Positions 25,001 to 36,404 of a DNA stretch of 64,000 bases are shown piece after piece; position 1 is the first letter of the stretch; each line of letters starts with the position of its first letter. This DNA comes from Halictus rubicundus (taxonomy: Eukaryota; Arthropoda; Insecta; Hymenoptera; Halictidae). Position numbers and translations under genes: made by a program. The stretch lies in contig NW_027488936.1 of NCBI RefSeq assembly GCF_050948215.1, forward strand, positions 1-64,000. The letters are read 5' to 3'. A model generated the notes under the pieces. That model made no database searches and was not told the origin of the DNA. It saw only the letters and a program-made list of their open reading frames with translations.

Positions 25001-25275
25001 CGGCGCAACACACTCTGGAGGAGTGTCCGGCATGGGGGGGAGAGCGCCGTGCCCTGCGGCGCGCGGTGGGCCACGACCTCTCGCTCCCGGCTGTCGTCGC
25101 TGCGGCAGCCGGTGGCGAGGAGGCGTGGAGGGGGTTCGCTTCCTTCTGCGAGCGGGTTATGCTGCGGAAGGAGGCTGCGGAACGGGATCGGGAGCGTAAT
25201 CACGATCCCGGCCGAAGGGGGGGGAGGCGGCGCAGGGTACGCCCCGGGGGCGTACCCCCGTTGCGACGCCTCTGA
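21955..25275 (+). CDS. ORF2: APE endonuclease and reverse transcriptase polyprotein
   Basis: This is the enzyme of target-primed reverse transcription: it nicks the target DNA and copies element RNA from the nick. The frame opens after TAG 21937-21939. 21955 is a nominal GTG, and there is no in-frame ATG until 22720, after the endonuclease, so the true start is unresolved. Numbering from 21955 (1106 aa), the APE domain (about 54-260) has LQANLN (N59), AAEPY (E86), GDFNAH (173-178) and SDH (249-251). The reverse transcriptase has KAPGPDGVP (487-495), FGF (587-589), the LDIANAFN motif with D622, RGVPQGS with Q680, and YADD at 710-713. The C-terminal C-x2-C-x8-H-x4-C spans 1007-1024. All catalytic residues I can recognise are present and the frame is unbroken. 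The overlap with ORF1 is in the -1 frame. Length and order match R1-clade ORF2. No RNase H domain was recognised. Confidence 0.95.
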   Translation: MCPGSQEGPRGDEREGRVWGCIRAAAADGAGGPDLPGRGLCRAHVRVGTFNPTPVLQANLNHSRAAQDLFVQAVREWGAGLAVAAEPYAIPEHPFWVGDEIGSVVIVAGSRPGSPSVSLLERGEGFVAVQWGDIAVVGIYISPSCGLDQFRGFLGGLNSCIARCSARPVLVLGDFNAHAVSWGSPRTTTRGSEVLTWAAGLDLRLINRGSTPTCVRPQGVSIVDLTWGTPSAVRRVSGWRVAEEIEIASDHTPIVMDVWPTLHARDSRPGRGDRRPRWALKRLDADAFGAAVAAATWTGPALSELAPAQGARRLREVMTAVCDTAMPRSRFAPRRAAYWWSAGIAELRRACNAARRRYGRARRRRDDEEATARLGGEYRAALGVLRRAIARAKADAWSELVGTVDSDPWGRPYKLVMNKLRAWAPPVTESMDPHLLEGVVASLFPREGGQLRRSHWEQEPLSWSAEWEVSAGELGEAMARARRVGRKAPGPDGVPGRALVLALEGGLAAELRQLYNGCLREGVFPTEWKSGRLVLLPKGGKSRDSPSGYRPICLLDEAGKLFERVLVGRLVRHLSAGGVPDLSGVQFGFREGLSTVDAIQRVRALSEACTRGGGVALAISLDIANAFNTVPWDRIMEALVFHRVPLYLRRVIGSYLSDRGIEYPGRYGMVRRGVVRGVPQGSVLGPLLWNLAYDRVLREEMPPGVSLTCYADDTLVLATGRYAKEAICLAERGAWRAVRAIQSLGLEVSVEKTRAMWFLRSARLAAPPQCWICVGEGMVKVGSQMRYLGLELDGRWRFDRHLESLAPRAERATAALGRLLPNLGGPCGRVRRLFAVVVRVLVLYGAPVWARDVLARGRSGGTRSLLRRIERRLAIGIVRGYRTISYATAMVMSGLIPLELEARVLADVHTHSRELRLRGVAPDQARLMVDELRRHARRHAAREWRDSLPGTREGERRAVRAILPVFDQWNRGWMGHRVSYRVTQVMSGHGCFGDYLCRIGRETEEACHHCGEPRDTAQHTLEECPAWGGERRALRRAVGHDLSLPAVVAAAAGGEEAWRGFASFCERVMLRKEAAERDRERNHDPGRRGGRRRRVRPGGVPPLRRL
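25235..25257 (+). repeat. 23-bp near-perfect palindrome at the end of ORF2
   Basis: GGGTACGCCCC (25235-25245) and GGGGCGTACCC (25247-25257) are exact inverted arms around a single G at 25246. It lies over the last codons of ORF2 and begins the run of inverted repeats that continues through the 3' UTR, so the structured 3' RNA probably starts inside the coding region. Confidence 0.85.
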
Positions 25276-25682
25276 CGCGAGCGGGGACGCCCTTGATGAT
25301 CTCGAGGCGGGGGATCGGATATCCCCTTACACTCGGTCACCAACGGCGTCCCCGGAGGCCGCCGGGCATCTCGAGCGGGGGCTCGGATGCTCATCGGGCG
25401 GCCTAACAGGGGGGAAGGCGCCACGTCGTCCGTTGCGTGGTGCCTTCGGATAGAGTAGGTACGGGAGGGGGCCGCGTCCCCCCCTGGGTGGTATGCTAAG
25501 GCGGGGGCACACCGGATTGACATGCGCGCGCAGAGCACGGGTGCCCCCAGGAGTCTAGGGACGGACGGGGAGGAGTTAGTGGGTATACTCGGCGTTGCAC
25601 CAACCAGCCGAGGAGTCCCACATAACCCGGACCACCCCCCCCCGGGGGGGTTCGGGTATCCGTAACGAGATTACCTCCTCGG
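25276..25682 (+). other. Retrotransposon 3' UTR with consecutive stem-loops
   Basis: A 407-bp non-coding tail after the ORF2 TGA. Perfect or near-perfect inverted repeats follow one another. GGGGACGCC with GGCGTCCCC (25283-25291/25345-25353) encloses a GGGGAT...ATCCCC stem. AGGCCGCC with GGCGGCCT (25356-25363/25397-25404) encloses GCATC...GATGC and CGAGC...GCTCG. GAAGGCGCCACG pairs with CGTGGTGCCTTC (25414-25425/25436-25447, one wobble). GGGGG pairs with CCCCC (25467-25471/25478-25482). GGGGGCAC pairs with GTGCCCCC (25503-25510/25541-25548). The terminal helix is listed separately. In R2 and in SART-type elements the 3' UTR RNA structure is what the reverse transcriptase recognises; that role here is inferred. 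Confidence 0.85.
25608..25682 (+). promoter_or_regulatory. Terminal 3' helix, candidate reverse transcriptase recognition element
   Basis: CCGAGGAG (25608-25615) is the exact complement of CTCCTCGG (25675-25682), the last eight bases before the A tract. Between them a second imperfect hairpin pairs the ACCCGGACC-C-run (about 25625-25642) with the G-run-TTCGGGT (about 25644-25658). The element RNA body would therefore end in a closed stem with the A tail extending from its base. Confidence 0.65.
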
Positions 25683-25707
25683 AAAAAAAAAAAAAAAAAA
25701 AAAAAAA
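25683..25707 (+). other. A tail of the retrotransposon (25 A)
   Basis: Twenty-five consecutive A residues join the 3' UTR directly to satellite starting TAGGATAGG. This is the footprint of target-primed reverse transcription of a polyadenylated or A-tailed RNA. One terminal A could instead belong to the target, since the satellite reads ATAGGATAGG in phase. There is no interruption in the tract, consistent with a recent insertion. Confidence 0.95.
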
Positions 25708-25899
25708 TAGGATAGGATAGAGGATAGGATAGGATAGAGGATAGGATAGGATAGAGGATAGGATAGGGGATTTGATAGGATAGAGGATAGGATAGGATAG
25801 AGGATAGGATAGGATAGAGGATAGGGTAGACGATAGGATACTATAGAGGATAGGATAGGATACAGGATAGGATAGGATAGAGGATTGGATAGATGATAG

Positions 25900-28800
25900 G
25901 ATAGGATAGAGGATATTATAGGATAGAGGATATAATAGGATAGAGGATAGGATAGGATAGAGCATAGGATAGGGGATTGGATAGGATAGGATAGAGGATA
26001 GGCTAGGATAGAGGATAGGATAGAGGATAGGATAGGATAGAGGACAGGATAGGATAGAGGATAGGATAGGATAGAGGATTGGTTAGGATAGAGGATAGAT
26101 GATAGGATAGGATACAGGATAGGATAGGATTGAGGATAGATGATAGGATAGGATAGAGGATAGGATAGGACAGAGGATAGGATAGAGGATAGGATAGGGG
26201 ATTGGATAGGATAGGATAGAGGATAGGGTAGGATAGAGGATAGGATAGAGGATAGGATAGGATAGAGGACAGGATAGGATAGAGGATAGGATAGGATAGA
26301 GGATTGGATAGGATAGGATAGAGGATAGGATAGGATAGAGGGTAGGATAGGGGATTTGATAGGATAGAGGATAGGATAGGATAGAGGATAGGATAGGACA
26401 GAGGATAGGATAGGGGATTTGATAGGATAGAGGATAGGATAGGATAGAGGATAGGATAGACGAAAGGATAGGATATAATAGAGGATAGGATCCGATAGAG
26501 GATAGGATAGGGGATTCGTTGGATAGAGGATAGGATAGGATAGGATAGAGGATAGGATAGGGGATTGGATAGGATAGGATAGAGGATAGGATAGGATAGA
26601 GGATAGGATAGGATAGAGGATAGGATAGGATAGAGGATAGGATAGGATAGAGGATAGGATAGGATAGAGGATAGGATAGGATAGAGCATAGGATAGGGGA
26701 TTGGATAGGATAGGATAGAGGATAGGCTAGGATAGAGGATAGGATAGAGGATAGGATAGGAATGAGGACAGGATAGGATAGAGGATAGGATAGGATAGAG
26801 GATTGGTTAGGATAGAGGATAGATGATAGGATAGGATAGAGGATAGGATAGGGGATTTGATAGGATAGAGGAGAGGATAGGACAGAGGATAGGATAGGGG
26901 ATTTGATAGGATAGAGGATAGGATAGGATAGAGGACAGGATAGGATAGAGGATTGGATAGGATACAGGAAAGGATAGGATTGAGGATAGATGATAGGATA
27001 GGATAGAGGATAGGATAGGACAGAGGATAGGATAGAGGATAGGATAGGATAGAGGATAGGATAGGATAGAGGATAGGATAGGATAGAGCATAGGATAGGT
27101 GATTGGATAGGATAGGATAGAGGATAGGCTAGGATAGAGGATAGGATAGAGGATAGGATAGGATAGAGGACAGGATAGGATAGAGGATAGGATAGGATAG
27201 AGGATTGGTTAGGATAGAGGATAGATGATAGGATAGGATAGAGGATAGGATAGGGGATTTGATAGGATAGAGGAGAGGATAGGACAGAGGATAGGATAGG
27301 GGATTTGATAGGATAGATAATAGGATAGGATAGAAGATAGGATCGGATAGAGGATAGGATAGGATAGAGGACAGGATAGGATAGAGGATAGGATAGGATA
27401 GAGGATTGGTTAGGATAGAGGATAGATGATAGGATAGGATAGAGGATAGGATAGGGGATTTGATAGGATAGAGGATAGGATAGATGATAGGATAGGATAG
27501 AGGATATTATAGGATAGAGGATATAATAGGATAGAGGATAGGATAGGATAGAGCATAGGATAGGGGATTGGATAGGATAGGATAGAGGATAGGCTAGGAT
27601 AGAGGATAGGATAGAGGATAGGATAGGATAGAGGACAGGATAGGATAGAGGATAGGATAGGATAGAGGATTGGTTAGGATAGAGGATAGATGATAGGATA
27701 GGATACAGGATAGGATAGGATTGAGGATAGATGATAGGATAGGATAGAGGATAGGATAGGACAGAGGATAGGATAGAGGATAGGATAGGGGATTGGATAG
27801 GATAGGATAGAGGATAGGGTAGGATAGAGGATAGGATAGAGGATAGGATAGGATAGAGGACAGGATAGGATAGAGGATAGGATAGGATAGAGGATTGGAT
27901 AGGATAGGATAGAGGATAGGATAGGATAGAGGGTAGGATAGGGGATTTGATAGGATAGAGGATAGGATAGGATAGAGGATAGGATAGGACAGAGGATAGG
28001 ATAGGGGATTTGATAGGATAGAGGATAGGATAGGATAGAGGATAGGATAGACGAAAGGATAGGATATAATAGAGGATAGGATCCGATAGAGGATAGGATA
28101 GGGGATTCGTTGGATAGAGGATAGGATAGGATAGGATAGAGGATAGGATAGGGGATTGGATAGGATAGGATAGAGGATAGGATAGGATAGAGGATAGGAT
28201 AGGATAGAGGATAGGATAGGATAGAGGATAGGATAGGATAGAGGATAGGATAGGATAGAGGATAGGATAGGATAGAGGATAGGATAGGATAGAGCATAGG
28301 ATAGGGGATTGGATAGGATAGGATAGAGGATAGGCTAGGATAGAGGATAGGATAGAGGATAGGATAGGAATGAGGACAGGATAGGATAGAGGATAGGATA
28401 GGATAGAGGATTGGTTAGGATAGAGGATAGATGATAGGATAGGATAGAGGATAGGATAGGGGATTTGATAGGATAGAGGAGAGGATAGGACAGAGGATAG
28501 GATAGGGGATTTGATAGGATAGAGGATAGGATAGGATAGAGGACAGGATAGGATAGAGGATTGGATAGGATACAGGAAAGGATAGGATTGAGGATAGATG
28601 ATAGGATAGGATAGAGGATAGGATAGGACAGAGGATAGGATAGAGGATAGGATAGGATAGAGGATAGGATAGGATAGAGGATAGGATAGGATAGAGCATA
28701 GGATAGGTGATTGGATAGGATAGGATAGAGGATAGGCTAGGATAGAGGATAGGATAGAGGATAGGATAGGATAGAGGACAGGATAGGATAGAGGATAGGA

Positions 28801-29200
28801 TAGGATAGAGGATTGGTTAGGATAGAGGATAGATGATAGGATAGGATAGAGGATAGGATAGGGGATTTGATAGGATAGAGGAGAGGATAGGACAGAGGAT
28901 AGGATAGGGGATTTGATAGGATAGATAATAGGATAGGATAGAAGATAGGATCGGATAGAGGATAGGATAGGATAGAGGACAGGATAGGATAGAGGATAGG
29001 ATAGGATAGAGGATTGGTTAGGATAGAGGATAGATGATAGGATAGGATAGAGGATAGGATAGGGGATTTGATAGGATAGAGGATAGGATCGGATAGAGGA
29101 TAGTATAGGACAGAGGATAGGATAGGGGATTTGATAGGATAGAGGATATGATAGGATAGAAGATAGGATCGGATAGAGGATAGGATAGGATAGAGGATAG
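25900..29200. repeat. Tandem duplication of about 1.6 kb
   Basis: A block beginning around the GATATAATAGG and TAGAGCATAGG variants (25930-25970) recurs about 1591 bp later (AGCATAGG at 25961 and 27552). Further along, the offset is 1608, one 17-bp unit more. Both copies contain GGATTCGTTGG (26512 and 28103) and GGAATGAGGACAGG (about 26760 and 28368). Confidence 0.75.
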
Positions 29201-32200
29201 CATAGGATAGAGGATAGGATAGGATAGAGGATAGGATAGGATAGAGGATAGGATAGACGATAGGATAGGATAGAGGATAGGATAGGATAGAGGATAGGAT
29301 AGAATAGAGGATTGGATAGGATAGAGGATAGATGATAGGATAGGATAGAGGATAGGATAGGGGATTTGATAGGATAGAGGATAGGATAGGACAGAGGATA
29401 GGATAGACGATAGGGTAGGATAGAGGATAGGATAGGATAGAGGATAGGATAGGATAGAGGATAGGATAGGATAGAGGATAGGATAGGATAGAGGATTGGT
29501 TAGGATAGAGGATAGATGATAGGATAGGATAGAGGATAGGATAGGGGATTTGATAGGATAGAGGATAGGATCGGATAGAGGATAGTATAGGACAGAGGAT
29601 AGGATAGGGGATTTGATAGGATAGAGGATATGATAGGATAGAAGATAGGATCGGATAGAGGATAGGATAGGATAGAGGATAGGATAGGATAGAGGATAGG
29701 ATAGGATAGAGGATAGGATAGGATAGAGGATAGGATAGGATAGAGGATAGGATAGACGATAGGATAGGATAGAGGATAGGATAGGATAGAGGATAGGATA
29801 GAATAGAGGATTGGATAGGATAGAGGATAGATGATAGGATAGGATAGAGGATAGGATAGGGGATTTGATAGGATAGAGGATAGGATAGGACAGAGGATAG
29901 GATAGACGATAGGATAGGATAGAGGATAGGATAGGATAGAGGATAGGATAGGATAGAGGATAGGATAGGATAGAGGATTGGTTAGGATAGAGGATAGATG
30001 ATAGGATAGGATAGAGGATAGGATAGGGGTTTGATAGGATAGAGGATAGGATCGGATAGAGGATAGTATAGGACAGAGGATAGGATAGGATTTGATAGGA
30101 TAGAGGATATGATAGGATAGAAGATAGGATCGGATAGAGGATAGGATAGGATAGAGGATTTGATAGGATAGAGGATAGGATAGGATAGAGGATAGGATAG
30201 GACAGAGGATTGGATAGGGGATTTGATAGGATAGAGGATAGGATAGGATAGAAGATAGGATCGGATAGAGGATAGGATAGGATAGAGGATAGGATAGGAT
30301 AGAGGATAGGATAGGATAGAGGATAGGATATGATAGAGGATAGGATAGGATAGAGGATAGTATAGGACAGAGGATAGGATAGGGGATTTGATAGGATAGA
30401 GGATATGATAGGATAGAAGATAGGATCGGATAGAGGATAGGATAGGATAGAGGATAGGATAGGATAGAGGATAGGATAGGACAGAGGATAGGATAGACGA
30501 TAGGGTAGGATAGAGGATAGGATAGGATAGAGGATAGGATAGGATAGAGGATAGGATAGGATAGAGGATAGGATAGGATAGAGGATTGGTTAGGATAGAG
30601 GATAGATGATAGGATAGGATAGAGGATAGGATAGGGGATTTGATAGGATAGAGGATAGGATCGGATAGAGGATAGTATAGGACAGAGGATAGGATAGGGG
30701 ATTTGATAGGATAGAGGATATGATAGGATAGAAGATAGGATCGGATAGAGGATAGGATAGGATAGAGGATAGGATAGGATAGAGGATAGGATAGGATAGA
30801 GGATAGGATAGGATAGAGGATAGGATAGACGATAGGATAGGATAGAGGATAGGATAGGATAGAGGATAGGATAGAATAGAGGATTGGATAGGATAGAGGA
30901 TAGATGATAGGATAGGATAGAGGATAGGATAGGGGATTTGATAGGATAGAGGATAGGATAGGACAGAGGATAGGATAGACGATAGGATAGGATAGAGGAT
31001 AGGATAGGATAGAGGATAGGATAGGATAGAGGATAGGATAGGATAGAGGATTGGTTAGGATAGAGGATAGATGATAGGATAGGATAGAGGATAGGATAGG
31101 GGATTTGATAGGATAGAGGATAGGATCGGATAGAGGATAGTATAGGACAGAGGATAGGATAGGATTTGATAGGATAGAGGATATGATAGGATAGAAGATA
31201 GGATCGGATAGAGGATAGGATAGGATAGAGGATTTGATAGGATAGAGGATAGGATAGGATAGAGGATAGGATAGGACAGAGGATTGGATAGGGGATTTGA
31301 TAGGATAGAGGATAGGATAGGATAGAAGATAGGATCGGATAGAGGATAGGATAGGATAGAGGATAGGATAGGATAGAGGATAGGATAGGATAGAGGATAG
31401 GATATGATAGAGGATAGGATAGGATAGAGGATAGGATAGACGATAGGATAGGATAGAGGATAGGATAGGATAGAGGATAGGATAGGACAGAGGATAGGAT
31501 AGACGATAGGATAGGATAGAGGATAGGATAGGATAGAGGATAGGATAGGATAGAGCATAGGATAGGGGATTGGATAGGATAGGATAGAGGATAGGGTAGG
31601 ATAGAGGATAGGATAGAGGATAGGATAGGATAGAGGACAGGATAGGATAGAGGATAGGATAGGATAGAGGATTGGATAGGATAGGATAGAGGATAGGATA
31701 GGATAGAGGGTAGGATAGGGGATTTGATAGGATAGAGGACAGGATAGGATAGAGGATAGGATAGGACAGAGGATAGGATAGGGGATTTGATAGGATAGAG
31801 GATAGGATAGGATAGAGGATAGGATAGGCGAAAGGATAGGATATAATAGAGGATAGGATCCGATAGAGGATAGGATAGGGGATTCGTTGGATAGAGGATA
31901 GGATAGGATAGGATAGAGGATAGGATAGGATAGAGGATAGGATAGGGGATTGGATAGGATAGGATAGAGGATAGGATAGGATAGAGGATAGGATAGGATA
32001 GAGGATAGGATAGGATAGAGGATAGGATAGGATAGAGGATAGGATAGGATAGAGGATAGGATAGGATAGAGGATAGGATAGGATAGAGGATAGGATAGGA
32101 TAGAGGATAGGATAGGATAGAGGATAGGATAGGATAGAGGATAGGATAGGATAGAGGATAGGATAGGATAGAGGATAGGATAGGATAGAGGGTAGGATAG

Positions 32201-35200
32201 GTTAGAGGATAGGATAGGATAGAGGATAGGATAGGATAGAGAATAGGATAGGGGATTTGATAGGATAGAGGATAGGATACAGAATAGGTTAGGATAGAGA
32301 ATAGGAACGGATAGAGGATAGGATAGGATAGAGGATAGGATAGGATAGAGGATAGGATAGGATAGAGGATAGGATAGGACAGAGGATAGGATAGGATAGA
32401 GGATTGGATAGATGATAGGATAGGATAGAGGATATTATAGGATAGAGGATATGATAGGATAGAGGATAGGATAGGATAGAGGATTGGATAGGATAGAGGA
32501 TAGATGATAGGATAGGATAGAGGATAGGATAGGGGATTTGATAGGATAGAGGATAGGATAGGATAGAGGACAGGATAGGATAGAGGATTGGATAGGATAC
32601 AGGAAAGGATAGGATTGAGGATAGATGATAGGATAGGATAGAGGATAGGATAGGACAGAGGATAGGATAGACGATAGGATAGGATAGAGGATAGGATAGG
32701 ATAGAGGATAGGATAGGATAGAGCATAGGATAGGGGATTGGATAGGATAGGATAGATGATAGGCTAGGATAGAGGATAGGATAGAGGATAGGATAGGATA
32801 GAGGACAGGATAGGATAGAGGATAGGATAGGATAGAGGATTGGTTAGGATAGAGGATAGATGATAGGATAGGATAGAGGATAGGATAGGGGATTTGATAG
32901 GATAGAGGATAGGATCGGATAGAGGATAGTATAGGACAGAGGATAGGATAGGGGATTTGATAGGATAGAGGATATGATAGGATAGAAGATAGGATCGGAT
33001 AGAGGATAGGATAGGATAGAGGATAGGATAGGATAGAGGATAGGATAGGATAGAGGATAGGATAGGATAGAGGATAGGATAGACGATAGGATAGGATAGA
33101 GGATAGGATAGGATAGAGGATAGGATAGAATAGAGGATTGGATAGGATAGAGGATAGATGATAGGATAGGATAGAGGATAGGATAGGGGATTTGATAGGA
33201 TAGAGGATAGGATAGGACAGAGGATAGGATAGACGATAGGATAGGATAGAGGATAGGATAGGATAGAGGATAGGATAGGATAGAGGATAGGATAGGATAG
33301 AGGATTGGTTAGGATAGAGGATAGATGATGGGATAGGATAGAGGATAGGATAGGGGATTTGATAGGATAGAGGATAGGATCGGATAGAGGATAGTATAGG
33401 ACAGAGGATAGGATAGGGGATTTGATAGGATAGAGGATATGATAGGATAGAAGATAGGATCGGATAGAGGATAGGATAGGATAGAGGATAGGATAGGATA
33501 GAGGATAGGATAGGATAGAGGATAGGATAGGATAGAGGATAGGATAGAATAGAGGATTGGATAGGATAGAGGATAGATGATAGGATAGGATAGAGGATAG
33601 GATAGGGGATTTGATAGGATAGAGGATAGGATAGGACAGAGGATAGGATAGACGATAGGATAGGATAGAGGATAGGATATAATAGAGGATAGGATAGGAT
33701 AGAGGATAGGATAGGATAGAGGATTGGTTAGGATAGAGGATAGATGATAGGATAGGATAGAGGATAGGATAGGGGATTTGATAGGATAGAGGATAGGATC
33801 GGATAGAGGATAGTATAGGACAGAGGATAGGATAGGATTTGATAGGATAGAGGATATGATAGGATAGAAGATAGGATCGGATAGAGGATAGGATAGGATA
33901 GAGGATTTGATAGGATAGAGGATAGGATAGGATAGAGGATAGGATAGGATAGAAGATAGGATAGGATAGAGGATAGGATAGGATAGAGGATAGGATAGGA
34001 TAGAGGATAGGATAGGGGATTTGATAGGATAGAGGAAAGGATAGGATAGAGGATAGGATAGGATAGAGAATAGGATAGGATAGAGGATAGGATAGGTTAG
34101 AGGTTAGGATAGGATAGAAGATAGGATAGGATAGAGGATTGGATAGGATACAGGATAGGATAGGATAGAGGATAGGATAGGATAGAGGATAGGATAGGAT
34201 AGAGGATTGGATAGATGATAGGATAGGATAGTGGATATTATAGGATAGAGGATATAGGATAGAGGATAGGATAGGATAGAGGATTGGATAGACGATAGGA
34301 TAGGATAGAGGATAGGATAGGATAGAGGATAGGATAGGTTAGAGGTTAGGATAGGATAGAAGATAGGATAGGATAGAGGATTGGATAGGATACAGGATAG
34401 GATAGGATAGAGGATAGGATAGGGGATTTGATAGGACAGAAGATAGGATAGGATAGAAGATAGGATAGGATAGAGGATAGGATAGGATAGAGGATAGGAT
34501 AGGATAGAGGATAGGATAGACCATAGGATAGACGATAGGATAGGATAGAGGATAGGATAGGATAGAGGATAGGATAGAGGATAGGATAGAGGATAGGATA
34601 GAGGATAGGATAGAGGATAGAGGATAGGATAGGATAGAGGATAGGATAGGATAGAGGATAGGATAGGATAGAGGATAGGGTAGAGGATAGGATAGGATAG
34701 AGGATAGGATAGGATAGAGGATAGGATAGGACAGAGGATAGGATAGACGATAGGATAGGATAGAGGATAGGATAGGATAGAGCATAGGATAGGGGATTGG
34801 ATAGGATAGGATAGAGGATAGGATAGAGGATAGGATAGGATAGAGAACAGGATAGGATAGAGGATAGGATAGGATAGAGGATTGGATAGGATAGGATAGA
34901 GGATAGGATAGGATAGAGGGTAGGATAGGGGATTTGATAGGATAGAGGATAGGATAGGATAGAGGATAGGATAGGACAGAGGATAGGATAGGGGATTTGA
35001 TAGGATAGAGGATAGGATAGGATAGAGGATAGGATAGACGAAAGGATAGGATAGGATATAGGATAGGATAGGATAGAGGATAGGATAGGGGATTTGATAG
35101 GATAGAGGATAGGATAGGATAGAAGATAGGATAGGATAGAGGATAGGATAGCATAGAGGATTGGATAGGATACAGGATAGGATTGAGGATAGGATAGGAT

Positions 35201-35940
35201 AGAGGATAGGATAGGATAGAGGATAGGATAGGATAGAGGATAGGATAGGATAGAGGATAGGATAGGATAGAGGATAGGATAGGATAGAGGATAGGATAGG
35301 GGATTTGATAGGATAGAGGAAAGGATAGGATAGAGGATAGGATAGGATAGAGAATAGGATAGGATAGAGGATAGGATAGGTTAGAGGTTAGGATAGGATA
35401 GAAGATAGGATAGGATAGAGGATTGGATAGGATACAGGATAGGATAGGATAGAGGATAGGATAGGATAGAGGATAGGATAGGATAGAGGATTGGATAGAT
35501 GATAGGATAGGATAGTGGATATTATAGGATAGAGGATATAGGATAGAGGATAGGATAGGATAGAGGATTGGATAGACGATAGGATAGGATAGAGGATAGG
35601 ATAGGATAGAGGATAGGATAGGTTAGAGGTTAGGATAGGATAGAAGATTGGATAGGATAGAGGATTGGATAGGATACAGGATAGGATAGGATAGAGGATA
35701 GGATAGGGGATTTGATAGGACAGAAGATAGGATAGGATAGAAGATAGGATAGGATAGAGGATAGGATAGGATAGAGGATAGGATAGGATAGAGGATAGGA
35801 TAGACGATAGGATAGACGATAGGATAGGATAGAGGATAGGATAGGATAGAGGATAGGATAGAGGATAGGATAGAGGATAGGATAGAGGATAGGATAGAGG
35901 ATAGAGGATAGGATAGGATAGAGGATAGGATAGAGGATAG

Positions 35941-36404
35941 GATAGGATAGAGGATAGGATAGGATAGAGGATAGGATAGGATAGAGGATAGGATAGGATA
36001 GAGGATAGGATAGGATAGAGGATAGGATAGGATAGAGGATAGGATAGGATAGAGGATAGGATAGGATAGAGGATAGGATAGGATAGAGGATAGGATAGGA
36101 TAGAGGATAGGATAGGATAGGATAGAGGATAGGATAGGATAGAGGATAGGATAGGATAGAGGATAGGATAGGATAGAGGATAGGATAGGATAGAGGATAG
36201 GATAGGATAGAGGATAGGATAGGATAGAGGATAGGATAGGATAGAGGATAGGATAGGATAGAGGATAGGATAGGATAGAGGATAGGATAGGATAGAGGAT
36301 AGGATAGGATAGAGGATAGGATAGGATAGAGGATAGGATAGGATAGAGGATAGGATAGGATAGAGGATAGGATAGGATAGAGGATAGGATAGGATAGAGG
36401 ATAG
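35941..36404. repeat. Homogeneous 17-mer tract, paralogous to the insertion flank
   Basis: About 27 nearly uniform units with one 22-bp unit near 36110-36130, ending at the GATTGGTGAGAGG variant near 36410. The sequence that follows (GGATGGGATAGAGG, four 17-bp units, GGGGATTTG, then GGGTAGACGATAGG and GATACTATAGAGG) is the retroelement-free version of the sequence flanking 19342/25708. Confidence 0.85.

Larger units (their letters stand above)
19343..25707 (+). mobile_element. Full-length R1-clade non-LTR retrotransposon inserted in the satellite
   Basis: This is a 6365-bp GC-rich insertion with no terminal repeats and a terminal A tract, the layout of a non-LTR retrotransposon. Seen in order: a predicted self-cleaving ribozyme, 5' UTR, ORF1 with CCHC knuckles, ORF2 with APE endonuclease, reverse transcriptase and a C-terminal CCHC, a structured 3' UTR, and A(25). 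Domain order, overlapping ORFs and motifs such as GDFNAH, SDH, DIANAFN and YADD fit the R1 clade (R1, TRAS, SART, Waldo and relatives), which is known from arthropods and includes site-specific elements. Both ORFs are uninterrupted. The left flank ends TAGAGGAT and the right flank starts TAGGATAGGATAGAGG after the tail. Target duplication is about 2 bp or 19 bp; the repeat makes these indistinguishable without an empty allele. The clade is assigned from motifs, not from a phylogeny. Confidence 0.95.

Noticed and set aside
19816..25538. Numerous other plus- and minus-strand frames inside the element
   Set aside because: They are shadows of ORF1 and ORF2 caused by high GC content, rich in Arg/Pro/Gly/Ala, and none has a domain.
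19343..25707. LTR retrotransposon or DNA transposon
   Set aside because: There are no terminal direct or inverted repeats, and no protease, integrase or transposase motifs. The A tail and APE-RT order indicate a non-LTR element.
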